Shown piece after piece: positions 1 to 10,332 of a stretch of 64,000 nucleotides of DNA. The position numbers and the translations under genes are program-made. The stretch's first letter is position 1. Every line of letters starts with the position of its first letter. The notes under the pieces are model-generated. The model was not told the DNA's origin and ran no database searches. It worked only from the letters and a program-made list of their open reading frames with translations. Source of the DNA: Xenophilus sp. AP218F (GTDB lineage Bacteria > Pseudomonadota > Gammaproteobacteria > Burkholderiales > Chromobacteriaceae); NCBI GenBank assembly GCA_002213445.1, contig NJIE01000032.1, positions 1 to 64,000 on the forward strand, in the 5' to 3' direction.

Positions 1-235
1 ACGCTGGAGCGGCTACCATCGCCGCAGCCTGGTGGAAACCAAGATGCATTGCTTCAAACGGCTGGGTGAAAGGGTGACGGCCCGTCGCTTCGAGGGTCAA
101 GTGGCAGAGCTGCAAGTGCGTGCTGCCATCTTGAACCGCTTCAGCATGCTGGGCCGTCCATGCACGGTGGCGGTGGTATAAGTCCGCTTGGGGAAAGGGG
201 AAACTCGCCCTGTTCAGGATTTATGCAACAGCGCC
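1..235 (+). mobile_element. 3' end of an IS5-family insertion sequence (transposase C-terminus plus right end), cut by window edge
   Basis: Bases 2-181 encode, open from the window edge, the last 59 residues of a DDE transposase: RWSGYHRRSLVETKMHCFKR, later RRFEGQVAEL and ILNRFSMLGRP, then a TAA stop at 179-181. This matches the conserved C-terminal block of IS5-family transposases (YHRRSLVET, with the catalytic Glu). About 50 bases past the stop, the complement reads GGCGCTGTTGCATAAATCC, a sequence type I recognise as an IS5-group terminal inverted repeat, so the element should end near 235. The left end and the target duplication lie outside the window, so exact termini cannot be confirmed. 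Confidence 0.8.
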
Positions 236-612
236 CTTTCGTGTTGTTAATCGAAAGCTGAATTTATCATAATCATTGGCATAAAAATATGCCCAACGGT
301 TTATTGGCGCGCGAAGTGGCCTAAAAATGCCATAAAAATTTAAATGGGTATCTGAGATATCTCGAAGTCGGAGTGTCCCCCGTGGGGGCCATTGAAGGGC
401 CGTGGGAGGCCTTGCGCTTGCATGAAAGGAAGCGCGGCAGTCTGGGACGCCCGGAAGGCATCCAAGGAAGGTATAATGTGACAGAAAACGGAGGACGCGT
501 CAAACGTCCGAAGCGTCGAATGTAAGGCTTTTGTATGGTGGACGTATGGTAAAAAGCCCTGTAACATTCTACGTAACCCAATGAATTCAAGGCTTTCAAG
601 GTTATATCCGAC
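236..612. other. Intergenic region between IS end and Trm112 gene; possible promoter
   Basis: I see no convincing gene in these 377 bases. The first 110 bases are A/T-rich. A perfect TATAAT hexamer lies at 472-477 inside AAGGTATAATGTG, but no good -35 is placed 17 bases upstream, so it is only a weak promoter candidate for the Trm112-kdsB-adk genes. The open frame on the minus strand has no recognisable protein character. In relatives lpxK often precedes the Trm112 gene; it is not present here. Confidence 0.4.
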
Positions 613-795
613 ATGGACGCTAAATTTCTGGAAATCCTGGTGTGCCCGCTGTGCAAGGGTCCGCTGGTGTTCGACAAGAGCAAGGACGAACTGATCTGCA
701 AGGGCGACCGCCTGGCTTACCCGATCAAGGACGGCATCCCGATGATGCTGGAAGCCGAAGCGCGCGAGCTGCCGCCGGAAGAAGAAGTGCGATGA
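613..795 (+). CDS. Trm112/YcaR family small zinc-ribbon-like protein
   Basis: This 60-residue protein begins [20 protein letters not shown] and has the Trm112/UPF0434 signature: CPLCKG near residues 12-17, then [19 protein letters not shown]. The family is a short beta-rich domain related to Trm112, the activator of methyltransferases in eukaryotes and archaea; the role of the bacterial stand-alone form is unsettled. The second cysteine pair is reduced to a single Cys (LICKG), as in many bacterial members. The stop overlaps the kdsB start (ATGA), so the two are translationally coupled. The link to kdsB is conserved in proteobacteria, which suggests but does not prove a role around LPS synthesis. 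Confidence 0.9.
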   Translation: MDAKFLEILVCPLCKGPLVFDKSKDELICKGDRLAYPIKDGIPMMLEAEARELPPEEEVR

Positions 796-1550
796 AGCCG
801 TTCTGCGTGGTGATTCCGGCGCGGATGGCATCCAGCCGCCTGCCGGGCAAGCCGCTAGCCGACATCGGCGGCAAGCCCATGGTGGTCCGTGTCGCCGAGC
901 AGGCGGCCAAGAGCCGCGCCGAGCGGGTGATCGTCGCCTGCGACCACGCCGACATTCTGGCCGCTTGCGCCGCTCACGGCGTGGAGGCGGTGATGACGCG
1001 CGAGGATCACGCCAGCGGCACCGACCGGCTGGCGGAAGTGGCGGCAACGCTGGCGCTGGCCGACGACGCCATCGTGATCAACGTCCAGGGCGACGAGCCG
1101 CTGATCGCGCCGGCGCTGATCGACAGCCTGGCCGAGTTGATGGCCGCCAGCGACGCGCCCATGGCCACGCTGGCGCACGCCATCCATCGCGCCGACGACC
1201 ACTTCAACCCCAATGTGGTGAAAGTGGCGCTGGACAAGAACGGCCGCGCGCTGTACTTCAGCCGCGCGCCCATTCCTTACGCCCGGGACGGCTACGCCGC
1301 TGATCGCTCCCAATTGCCGGCGGGCCTGCCGGTGTACCGCCACATCGGCATGTACGGCTACCGCGCCGGCTTCCTGCAAAGTTACAACCAGTTGTCGCCC
1401 GCGCCGCTGGAGCAGTTCGAAGCGCTGGAACAATTGCGCGTGCTGTGGCACGGTTATGCCATCATGGTAGCGCTGGCGGACGACGCGCCGGCGGCCGGGG
1501 TGGATACCCCCGAGGATCTGGAGCGCGTCAGGCGGCAGTTTCAGGGCTGA
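792..1550 (+). CDS. kdsB: 3-deoxy-manno-octulosonate cytidylyltransferase (CMP-Kdo synthetase)
   Basis: This 252-residue protein activates Kdo with CTP to CMP-Kdo for LPS inner-core assembly in the cytoplasm. The N-terminus [20 protein letters not shown] is the nucleotide-binding loop of the family, followed by the conserved [10 protein letters not shown]-type motif ([12 protein letters not shown] near residue 95) and [12 protein letters not shown]. The C-terminus has [17 protein letters not shown] and [12 protein letters not shown], as expected. The start is the ATG overlapping the Trm112 stop; a longer in-frame opening upstream is only read-through inside Trm112. It works with kdsC and kdsD, found about 15 kb away in this window. 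Length is normal for the family. Confidence 0.97.
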   Translation: MKPFCVVIPARMASSRLPGKPLADIGGKPMVVRVAEQAAKSRAERVIVACDHADILAACAAHGVEAVMTREDHASGTDRLAEVAATLALADDAIVINVQGDEPLIAPALIDSLAELMAASDAPMATLAHAIHRADDHFNPNVVKVALDKNGRALYFSRAPIPYARDGYAADRSQLPAGLPVYRHIGMYGYRAGFLQSYNQLSPAPLEQFEALEQLRVLWHGYAIMVALADDAPAAGVDTPEDLERVRRQFQG

Positions 1551-1570
1551 GATCACACAAGAATTCATAA

Positions 1571-2251
<681 letters not shown>

Positions 2252-2273
2252 GCGAAAGGCCGTAACGCAGGAA

Positions 2274-2301
2274 AAGGCGAGCCGGGTGGCTCGCCTTTTT
2301 T
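2274..2301 (+). terminator. Rho-independent terminator after adk
   Basis: A 10-bp stem (AAGGCGAGCC with GGCTCGCCTT) closes a GGGT loop and runs straight into a T tract. It is placed 22 bases after the adk stop. Confidence 0.92.
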
Positions 2302-2396
2302 CTTGGCGGGCGGAAAAAAAGTGGCGGCGGCGCGGCGAGCGGAGGAAAATGGAACCGTTGGGGGCCGGAGCGGCTCCAATCCGTCTGCCATGACAA

Positions 2397-2414
2397 GCCG
2401 GGCGCGCGCCCGGC
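2397..2414 (+). promoter_or_regulatory. Perfect 18-bp palindrome just upstream of the hemolysin-III-like gene
   Basis: The sequence GCCGGGCGCGCGCCCGGC reads the same on both strands. It ends 13 bases before the ATG at 2428, directly ahead of the ribosome-binding AAGGA. As DNA it could be an operator; as RNA it could form a hairpin next to the Shine-Dalgarno. No T tract follows, so it is not a terminator. The function is unknown. Confidence 0.4.
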
Positions 2415-2427
2415 CAAGGAATAGAAC

Positions 2428-3045
2428 ATGTATCACGGGGAACGTTTCAACGGCTATTCCCATCTTGCCGGCACCGTGCTGGCGATAGCCGGATTGGTGG
2501 TGTTGGTGGTGGAAGCCGCCATGCAGGGAGATCCCTGGAAGATCGTCAGCTTCAGCCTGTACGGCGGCACGCTGGTAGGTCTGTATCTGGTTTCCACGCT
2601 GTATCACAGCTTCAAGGGCCGGGCCAAGGCCATTTTGCAGAAGTGCGATCATTCCGCCATTTATTTGCTGATCGCCGGCAGTTACACGCCGTTCGCGCTG
2701 GTCACTTTGCGCGGGGCCTGGGGCTGGACGTTGTTCGGCCTGAGCTGGGGCCTGGCGATTTTCGGCATCATCCAGGAATTGACGCTGGGCCGCCGCACCC
2801 GTTTGCTGTCGATGATTCTGTATGTGGTGATGGGCTGGCTGGTGGTGATCGCCATCGAACCCCTGATCGAAGCGTTGCCAAGCGGCGGCCTGTTCTGGCT
2901 GACGCTCGGCGGCCTGTTGTACAGCGTCGGCATTTACTGGTTTCTCAACGACGACAAGATTCGCCATGGACACGGCATCTGGCATTTGTTCGTGCTGGGC
3001 GGCAGCATTTGCCAGTATCTGTGCGTGCTGTTCTACGTCGCCTGA
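2428..3045 (+). CDS. Hemolysin III / PAQR-family seven-helix membrane protein
   Basis: This 205-residue inner-membrane protein belongs to the YqfA/hemolysin III family. It opens with MYHGERFNGYSHLAGTVLAI, the family's conserved N-terminal histidine motif, and contains STLYHSFKG and KCDHSAIYLLIAGSYTPF, the signature that places metal-ligand Ser/His/Asp residues. The C-terminal HGIWHLFVLGG supplies the last conserved histidines. About seven hydrophobic segments are visible. Despite the name, most members are not toxins; related PAQR proteins are zinc-dependent hydrolases or receptors. AAGGA sits 8 bases before the ATG. The gene stands alone between two terminators. Confidence 0.9.
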   Translation: MYHGERFNGYSHLAGTVLAIAGLVVLVVEAAMQGDPWKIVSFSLYGGTLVGLYLVSTLYHSFKGRAKAILQKCDHSAIYLLIAGSYTPFALVTLRGAWGWTLFGLSWGLAIFGIIQELTLGRRTRLLSMILYVVMGWLVVIAIEPLIEALPSGGLFWLTLGGLLYSVGIYWFLNDDKIRHGHGIWHLFVLGGSICQYLCVLFYVA

Positions 3046-3065
3046 CCTGAGCGACCACCGCTTTG

Positions 3066-3103
3066 AAAAACAAACCGCGCCTGGGAAGGCGCGGTTTGTT
3101 TTT
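3066..3103. terminator. Bidirectional terminator between convergent genes
   Basis: A 16-bp inverted repeat (AAAAACAAACCGCGCC and its complement) closes a six-base loop. It has A's on one side and T's on the other, so it can stop transcription both from the hemolysin-III-like gene and from the converging HD-GYP operon. Confidence 0.93.
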
Positions 3104-3114
3104 GGGCGGACGGA

Positions 3115-4694
3115 TTAGCGCGGCAGGCGTTGCTCGTCCACCAGCTTGCTGAGCGCCGCCACCACCAGCGGGTCGAACTGGGTGCCGGAGCGGCCGCGAA
3201 TGTAATTCATCGTGTCCTCCATGCTCCATGGTTCCTTGTATGGCCGCTTGTTGAGCAGGGCATCGAACACGTCCACCACCGCCACGATGCGCGCCGAGAG
3301 CGGAATATCTTGGCCTTTGAGCTTGGCCGGATAGCCGTTGCCGTCGAAGTGCTCGTGATGGCCTCCGGCGATTTCCGAACCCAGCGACAGGTAGCTGGTG
3401 CCTTCCACCATGTGCGCGGCCTTGTCCAGGATTTGCGAGCCGATGGCGGCGTGCTGCTCCATGATGGCGCGTTCTTCCGGATCCAGCTTGCCGGGCTTGA
3501 GCAGGATGCTGTCCGGCGTCGCCACCTTGCCGATGTCGTGCAGGATGCTGGCCATGCCCACCATGTCCATGAATTCTCGGGTCATCAGATGCGGGTAGTG
3601 GTCCGCTTCCTGCATTTCCTGGGCGATGGCGTCGGTCAGACGTTGTACCCGCAGCACATGCTCGCCGGTGTCGGTATCGCGGAATTCGGCCAGATCCGCC
3701 AGCGCCATGACCGTAGCTTCCTGCGCGCTGCGCAGCTGGTGATAGAGATAGAGGTTGTCGTAGGCAGCCGAAATGCGCTGGCAGAATACGTCCAGCAGGT
3801 CGCACTCCACCGATTCCAGCGGCCATTGCGGCATGAAGTGGACGGCGAATTCGCGATGGTTGCGCGATGAGATGTACAGCACATCGTAGGGGTGCTGGTA
3901 AATGCTGCGTTTTTCGGCAAATACCCGGTTGATGGCGGCCAGCAATTCCGGTTGATCGCTCAGATCGCCTTTTTGCGCCAGATATTCGTAAGCGCCGGAA
4001 ACCGCCAGGATTTCCAGCTCGGGCCGGCTGCCGTTATTGTGATCGTTGCGCACGCACAGGATCCCGTCTGTGCCGATGTCTAGCAGGGCGCTGATCTGGC
4101 GCAGCACGCCGGAGGCGAATTCGCGCAGCGAATGCAGCTGGTAGAGGTCGGAGGCGCTCTCCAGGATCTTGGCCAGACCCTGGCGATTCTTTTCCAGCGA
4201 CACCATGTTCTCGTAGGCGCGCAGCGAGGAGATCGTGGTGGTGAACAGCTTTTGGGTGGTGAGTTCGGTTTTGGTCTTGTAGTCGTTGATGTCGTAGTTG
4301 AGGATGACCTCCTGCTCCGGCGCCTGGCCCGGCTGTCCGGTGCGCAGCACGATGCGCACGATCTGGTTCTGCATATCGTCGCGAATGCGCTTGACCACTT
4401 GCAATCCGGCGTCCTCGCTTTCCATCACCACGTCGAGCATGATCAGCGCCACGTCGGGGTGCGCCTGCATCATTTGGCAGGCTTCGGCCCCGTTGTAGGC
4501 GCTGATCAGCTCCAGCGGCCTTTCCTTGTAGCTGATGTCGCGCAGCGCGATGCGGGTTGCGGTGTGCACGTCTTTTTCATCGTCGACGATCAGTATTTTC
4601 CAGGGTTTGCGGAAATCGGAGGGGCGGCCCGTGGTTTGCGGAACGTCGTCGTCGAGCAGCCAGTTGTCGTCGTCCGGGGACTGGGGGGCGTTGC

Positions 4695-4698
<4 letters not shown>
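3115..4698 (-). CDS. Response regulator with DUF3369 and HD-GYP c-di-GMP phosphodiesterase domain
   Basis: This 527-residue cytoplasmic protein has three parts. A receiver domain at about residues 33-160 has the DDE acidic pocket in LIVDDEKDV and the phosphoacceptor Asp in IMLDVVME. A middle domain at about 165-325 matches the DUF3369 type found in this architecture. An HD-GYP domain at about 330-520 keeps the catalytic motifs HD in ILHDIGKVATPD, HHEHFDGNGYP (the GYP motif) and the later HAAIGSQIL histidine. All key residues are intact, so it should hydrolyse c-di-GMP under phosphorylation control. Its start overlaps the kinase stop by four bases (ATGA), so the cognate partner is the adjacent kinase. 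Confidence 0.95.
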
Positions 4699-6242
<1,544 letters not shown>

Positions 6243-6312
6243 GGCGCCTGTTTAATCGTGCCCCCAAAGTTCATCCTAGGCAGTCCGGACGGCTTTTCCA
6301 AACTGGAATCGC

Positions 6313-7236
6313 TCAGCCGGAGCGCGGACAGGCGGTTTGATCGCGGCTGGCCGCCGTTTTTTTCAGCGGGATTTTTTGCAGCAGCAGGCCGCCCAGAATC
6401 AGCCCCAGGCCCAGCAGGGTGGACGGCAGGATCGCTTCGCCCACCAGAAAGTGGATCAGCAGCAGCGAAAGCAGCGGGGAGAGAAAGATCAGGTTGGCGA
6501 TGCTGGCGGTGCTGCGGGTGCGTTTCATGGCCGACAGCCACAGCACGAAGGTGAAGCCCATCTCGAAAGCGCCGACGTAAGCCGCGCCGGCCAGGCCTTG
6601 CCAGGACACCGCGCCCAGTTCGCCCTGCCACAGGCACCAGGCGAAGATCAGCGGCAGCGACAGCGTGAAGTTGAGGGTGAGGCCGATCACCGCGTCGCGG
6701 CTGTCGCGGGTATTGAGTATCCAGTAAGCCGCCCAGAGCAGGGTGGACGACAGGGCCAGGAGCACGCCTTGCTGGTTGGAGAAATGCAGGGCCAGCAGCT
6801 CGCCGCGGGTGCCGATCACCAGCACCCCCAGATAGCAGATCAGCGCGGCGAGGGCGTCACGGGGCCTGAGCTTCTGCTTGAGCAGCGGCACCGCCAGCAG
6901 CGTCATGGTCAGCGCCCAGGTGTAGTTGATGGCTTGCGCCTCCTGCGCCGGCAGCAGGGCGTAAGCCTTGAACAACACCAGATAATAGGCGAAAGGGTTG
7001 ATCGCGCCGAACAGCAGGGAAGACAGCCAGTGGCGGCGCAACGTGGGCAAGAGCTCGCCTAGGCGGCCTTGCCAGGCCAGGATGGACAGCAGGCTGAGCA
7101 GCGAGGCTAGGCTGGCGTAGAGCACCAGTTGGGACGGCGACAAATGCGCCAGGCTGAGCTTGAACGCGCTGGCGACGGTGGACCAGGCGAGGACGGCCAG
7201 AAGACCGTAGGCGTAGGCTTGCTGCTGCTGGGTCAC
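6313..7236 (-). CDS. EamA-family (DMT) transporter
   Basis: This 307-residue inner-membrane protein has about ten hydrophobic helices in two EamA repeats (residues 1-140 and 150-290). Motifs typical of the family include LAVLAWSTVASAFK at the N-terminus, INPFAYYLVLFKAYALLPA and the repeat-2 AYVGAFEMGFTFVLW. The start is a GTG at 7236 with AAGGA 8 bases upstream. Substrate cannot be told from sequence; relatives export amino acids, metabolites or drugs. It lies 86 bases downstream of nnrDE on the same strand, so read-through from that operon is possible. Confidence 0.9.
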   Translation of the reverse strand: MTQQQQAYAYGLLAVLAWSTVASAFKLSLAHLSPSQLVLYASLASLLSLLSILAWQGRLGELLPTLRRHWLSSLLFGAINPFAYYLVLFKAYALLPAQEAQAINYTWALTMTLLAVPLLKQKLRPRDALAALICYLGVLVIGTRGELLALHFSNQQGVLLALSSTLLWAAYWILNTRDSRDAVIGLTLNFTLSLPLIFAWCLWQGELGAVSWQGLAGAAYVGAFEMGFTFVLWLSAMKRTRSTASIANLIFLSPLLSLLLIHFLVGEAILPSTLLGLGLILGGLLLQKIPLKKTAASRDQTACPRSG

Positions 7237-7322
7237 GACGGATTCCTTGCGGTGGGGTCGATTGATGTTAACCGCAAAGCCCCGTCATGACCATCGCATC
7301 GCCGTCGCCGGCGGCCGGCGCT

Positions 7323-8807
7323 TCAATCCGCCGGCCGTAGTTGCTGTTCCCGCAATAAACGATTCAGCACCAGGCTGCTGCGCCAGGCGGTGTCCGAGGC
7401 GGCCAGACCGATCGGGCCGCCGGTTTCCAGCTGGTATTCGTCGCCGGCCATTCCGTGCAGATATACGGCCAGGCTGCTGGCGTCGAAAGCGTCCAGACCC
7501 TGCGCCAGCAAGGCGGCGATCAGGCCGGTGAGCACGTCGCCCTGGCCCGCGCTGGCCAGCTCCGGGCCGCCGGTGGTGTTCAGCCGGTAATAGCCGTCGG
7601 GGCGCACCGTCAGGCTGCCCGCGCCCTTGAGCACCACCACGCTGTGGTATTGCACCGCCAGCCTGCGGGCGTGCAGCAGACGGTTGCGCTGCACCTCGGC
7701 GACGCCGATGCCCAGCAGCCTGGCCGCCTCGGCCGGATGAGGCGTGAGGATGGCGGGATGTTCGCGCCGCGCCAGCGCGGCCTTGGCCGCCGGGGAGACG
7801 GCCAGCAGATTGAGGGCGTCGGCGTCCAGCACCAGCGGTTGCGCTTGCGCGGCCAGCTCTTCCACCAGCCGGGCGGCCAGCTCCTGCTGGCCAAGGCCGG
7901 GTCCGAGGGCGACGACGTCCGCGGGCGGCAGCTGGGTGATGGCGTCCAGCGCCCGGATCATCAGCTCCGGCGCCACCGGGTCTACCGGCAGCCTGTCGTC
8001 CAGCGGGCAGACGTAAACCTTGCCCGCGCCGTTGGCCAGCGCGCTGCGGCCGGCCAGCAAGGCAGCGCCCAGCATGCCGGGCGCGCCGCCGATGACGGAT
8101 ACCGTGCCGAAGCTGCCCTTGTGGCTGTCCAGCGGCCTGGCCAGCGGGCCGACATCCGGCTCGCTCAGTTCGCCCTCGGCGGGCGGCACCAGGGCGGGCG
8201 GGCAGTCCAGCGCGGCCAGCTCCACCTTGCCGGAGAGATCCGCGCCCCGGCCGCAAAACAGGCCGGGCTTGTGGCACAGAAAGGTAAGGGTGTGGCTGGC
8301 GCAGATGGCGGTCTCGCCGGCCGAGCCGGAGTAGGCGTCCACGCCGCTTGGGCAGTCCAGCGCCAGAATCGGGCAGTGCAGCAGATTGATGCGCTCGATC
8401 AGCGAGGCCCACTCGCTATCGATCTCCCGGTTCAGGCCGACGCCGAACAGGCCGTCGATCACCAGCGCCGGCGCGGCATAATCGCGGGGCAGGTCGAACA
8501 GGGCGACGCAGCCGTCGCTCTCCAGCTGTTGCAGGGCCGCAGCCGTAGCCGGGCTGGTGGGTTGCGTCGGCACCAGGATGTCCACCGCGAAGCGTCGCTG
8601 CAGCAGCTCCTGCGCGGCGTACAGCGCGTCGCCGCCATTGTTGCCGGGGCCGGCGCAAACCAGCAGCCGGGACCCGGGCGGCAGATGATGGCTGACCCAG
8701 TCGGCCGTGGCCATGGCGGCGCGCTGCATCAGGTTGTAGCCGGCGGCCTGCGCGCGCTGCTCCAGCACGCGCAGCGATTCCAGGCTGAGAATGCGGTTCT
8801 CGCTCAT
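7323..8807 (-). CDS. nnrDE: Bifunctional NAD(P)HX epimerase / ADP-dependent NAD(P)HX dehydratase
   Basis: This 494-residue fusion repairs hydrated NADH and NADPH. The N-terminal YjeF_N epimerase domain (about 1-215) shows AGPGNNGGDALYAA and LDCPSGVDAYSG. The C-terminal ribokinase-like dehydratase (about 225-490) shows SHKGSFGTVSVIGGAPGM, ALGPGLG, LTPHPAEAARLLG and the catalytic-region NTTGGPELASAGQGDVLTG. The two-domain form is the common bacterial one. The ATG directly abuts the ubiX stop, so it sits at the tail of the long minus-strand operon. I use nnrDE to mark the fusion; many annotations use nnr. Confidence 0.95.
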   Translation of the reverse strand: MSENRILSLESLRVLEQRAQAAGYNLMQRAAMATADWVSHHLPPGSRLLVCAGPGNNGGDALYAAQELLQRRFAVDILVPTQPTSPATAAALQQLESDGCVALFDLPRDYAAPALVIDGLFGVGLNREIDSEWASLIERINLLHCPILALDCPSGVDAYSGSAGETAICASHTLTFLCHKPGLFCGRGADLSGKVELAALDCPPALVPPAEGELSEPDVGPLARPLDSHKGSFGTVSVIGGAPGMLGAALLAGRSALANGAGKVYVCPLDDRLPVDPVAPELMIRALDAITQLPPADVVALGPGLGQQELAARLVEELAAQAQPLVLDADALNLLAVSPAAKAALARREHPAILTPHPAEAARLLGIGVAEVQRNRLLHARRLAVQYHSVVVLKGAGSLTVRPDGYYRLNTTGGPELASAGQGDVLTGLIAALLAQGLDAFDASSLAVYLHGMAGDEYQLETGGPIGLAASDTAWRSSLVLNRLLREQQLRPAD

Positions 8808-9428
8808 CTATTCCTCCTGCGAGGCGCCCCAACGCGGCATCAGCGCGTTGTCCACGCCCAGTTGATCCAGAATGCGGGCGACGACGAAGTCCACCATGTC
8901 GTCCACGGTCTCGGGATGAGTATAGAAGCCCGGCGAGGGGGGCAGGATCGAGACGCCCAGCCGCGCCAGCTTCAGCATGTTTTCCAGATGGATGGCCGAC
9001 AGCGGCGTTTCGCGCGGCACCAGCACCAGCTTGCGCTGTTCCTTGATGCAGACGTCGGCGGCGCGTTCGATCAGGTTGTCGCTCATGCCGTGGGCGATGG
9101 CGGCCAGCGTGCCCATCGAACACGGGCACACCACCATGGCGTCGGGCGGATTGGAGCCGGAGGCGGGCGGCGCGAACCATTCCTCGCGGCCGTAGACCTG
9201 CAGCAGGTCCGGGTCGGCATTAAAGCGCCGCAGCAGCCAGTCGCGGGTTTCCGCCGGCCGGGAGGGCAGCGTCAGGTTCATCTCCTGTTTGGCGACGATT
9301 TGCGCCGCTTGCGAGTACAGCACCCAGACCCGGACGCCAGCTTGCAGCAGCGCTTCGATCAGCCGCAAGCCGTAGGGCAGGCCGGACGCGCCGGTCAGGG
9401 CGACGGTGACGGTGTTAACGCGGGACAT
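8808..9428 (-). CDS. ubiX: Flavin prenyltransferase UbiX
   Basis: This 206-residue enzyme transfers a dimethylallyl group to reduced FMN, making the prenylated FMN cofactor of UbiD-type decarboxylases. It shows the N-terminal VALTGASGLPYGLRLIEAL flavin loop, VVCPCSMGTLAAIAHGMSDNLIERAADV, then KLVLVPRETPLSAIHLENML and ILPPSPGFYTHPETVDDMVDF, all family signatures. No ubiD lies in the window. The gene overlaps the upstream Gx transporter gene by 14 bases and abuts nnrDE downstream, so all three are co-translated from one message. Confidence 0.96.
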   Translation of the reverse strand: MSRVNTVTVALTGASGLPYGLRLIEALLQAGVRVWVLYSQAAQIVAKQEMNLTLPSRPAETRDWLLRRFNADPDLLQVYGREEWFAPPASGSNPPDAMVVCPCSMGTLAAIAHGMSDNLIERAADVCIKEQRKLVLVPRETPLSAIHLENMLKLARLGVSILPPSPGFYTHPETVDDMVDFVVARILDQLGVDNALMPRWGASQEE

Positions 9429-9948
9429 CGGTGTTCTCCAGTAGGCGGGCGGCGATCAGGCCGTTGACCGTGCCGGTGGCGACGGCGGCCAGGGCGAAGG
9501 CCGGCGCGAAGTACAGAATATTGTCGGATGGGATCAACCACAGCCGCGCCAGCAGCAGCTGGCCGGCGATATGGCAGGCGGCGGCGATCAGGCTCTGGCT
9601 GACCGGGCCGAAGCCGCGCGCCGGCAGCAGGCGGGCGAAGGCCAGGCCGATCAGGCTGGCGGCGGCGCCGGCCAGGCTGAGAAAGAAGCCCGGCGTCAGC
9701 AGGCTGCCCAGCAGCAGGCCCGCGCCCAGCACCCGCAAGGCGCTGACCCAGGCGACGGCGCGCCAGCCCAGGGTGTTGAGCGCGATCAGGGTGACGATGT
9801 TGGCGAGGCCAGGCTTGATGCCGGGCAGCGGCGAGGGCAGGCTGGCGTCCAGCAGGGCCAGCACGATGGCCAGCGCCGCCAGGCGGGCGATGCGCTGGTC
9901 GTCGGCGTCGGCGCGCAGCAGCAGGCGGTCAGAAGCTGAGGCTGTCAT
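9415..9948 (-). CDS. Gx transporter family membrane protein (heptaprenyl diphosphate synthase component I-like)
   Basis: This 177-residue, strongly hydrophobic protein has about five helices from residue 20 on. The stretch PSPLPGIKPGLANIVTLIAL is the signature of the family once named heptaprenyl diphosphate synthase component I, now often called Gx transporter. The fold resembles ECF-type S components. In many bacteria it is next to a NusG-domain-II protein, as here: it overlaps that gene by 20 bases. Its substrate is unproven; the neighbouring ubiX needs FMN and a C5 prenyl phosphate, which makes a flavin- or prenyl-related cargo thinkable but unsupported. Confidence 0.85.
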   Translation of the reverse strand: MTASASDRLLLRADADDQRIARLAALAIVLALLDASLPSPLPGIKPGLANIVTLIALNTLGWRAVAWVSALRVLGAGLLLGSLLTPGFFLSLAGAAASLIGLAFARLLPARGFGPVSQSLIAAACHIAGQLLLARLWLIPSDNILYFAPAFALAAVATGTVNGLIAARLLENTDVPR

Positions 9949-10330
9949 AGTCTTGCCGGCGGCCGGACAGTTCGATGCTGATCAGATTGGGCAGGCAGAT
10001 CGCCACCTGGCCGGCCTGGGACAGCCAGCCCTGCCGCACGCAGTATTGACGCGGGCTCGGGTCGCGGCGGATGCGCGCCTGGCCGGCGCGAACTTCCACC
10101 TCGGTGACGCCAAGCGGGCCGGGCACGGCGATCAGCTGATCGTGCCTCAGGCTGGCTTCGAGGAACAGTTTGCCGTTGCTGCGGATCTTGACGGTTTGCG
10201 CGCCGTCTTGCGTCCAGAAATGGCCGGCCAGCCAGCCGCAGGCCAGCAGGCTGGCGAGCAGCGACAACCAGTCGCCGGGGCGCATCCAGGCGCGCATGCC
10301 CGCAACCGGACGGCGCAGTCCGGCCGGCAT
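9929..10330 (-). CDS. NusG domain II-containing membrane-anchored protein
   Basis: This protein of about 133 residues has one N-terminal membrane helix (WLSLLASLLACGWLAGHFW) followed by an exported domain of about 90 residues. That domain matches NusG domain II as found in stand-alone proteins: KLFLEASLRHDQLIAVPGP, then RQYCVRQGWLSQAGQVAICLPN. The two cysteines are conserved in such proteins as I recall them. The start is uncertain: ATG at 10330 sits right after the rapZ stop, with alternatives at 10297 and 10285; none has a strong ribosome site. It overlaps the Gx transporter gene by 20 bases. Its function is not established. Confidence 0.8.
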   Translation of the reverse strand: MPAGLRRPVAGMRAWMRPGDWLSLLASLLACGWLAGHFWTQDGAQTVKIRSNGKLFLEASLRHDQLIAVPGPLGVTEVEVRAGQARIRRDPSPRQYCVRQGWLSQAGQVAICLPNLISIELSGRRQDYDSLSF

Positions 10331-10332
10331 GG

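Noticed and set aside
340-1047. Long minus-strand frame over Trm112 and kdsB
   Set aside because: The protein is Arg/Pro/Ala-rich low-complexity typical of antisense frames in GC-rich DNA, while the plus strand carries two clear conserved proteins.
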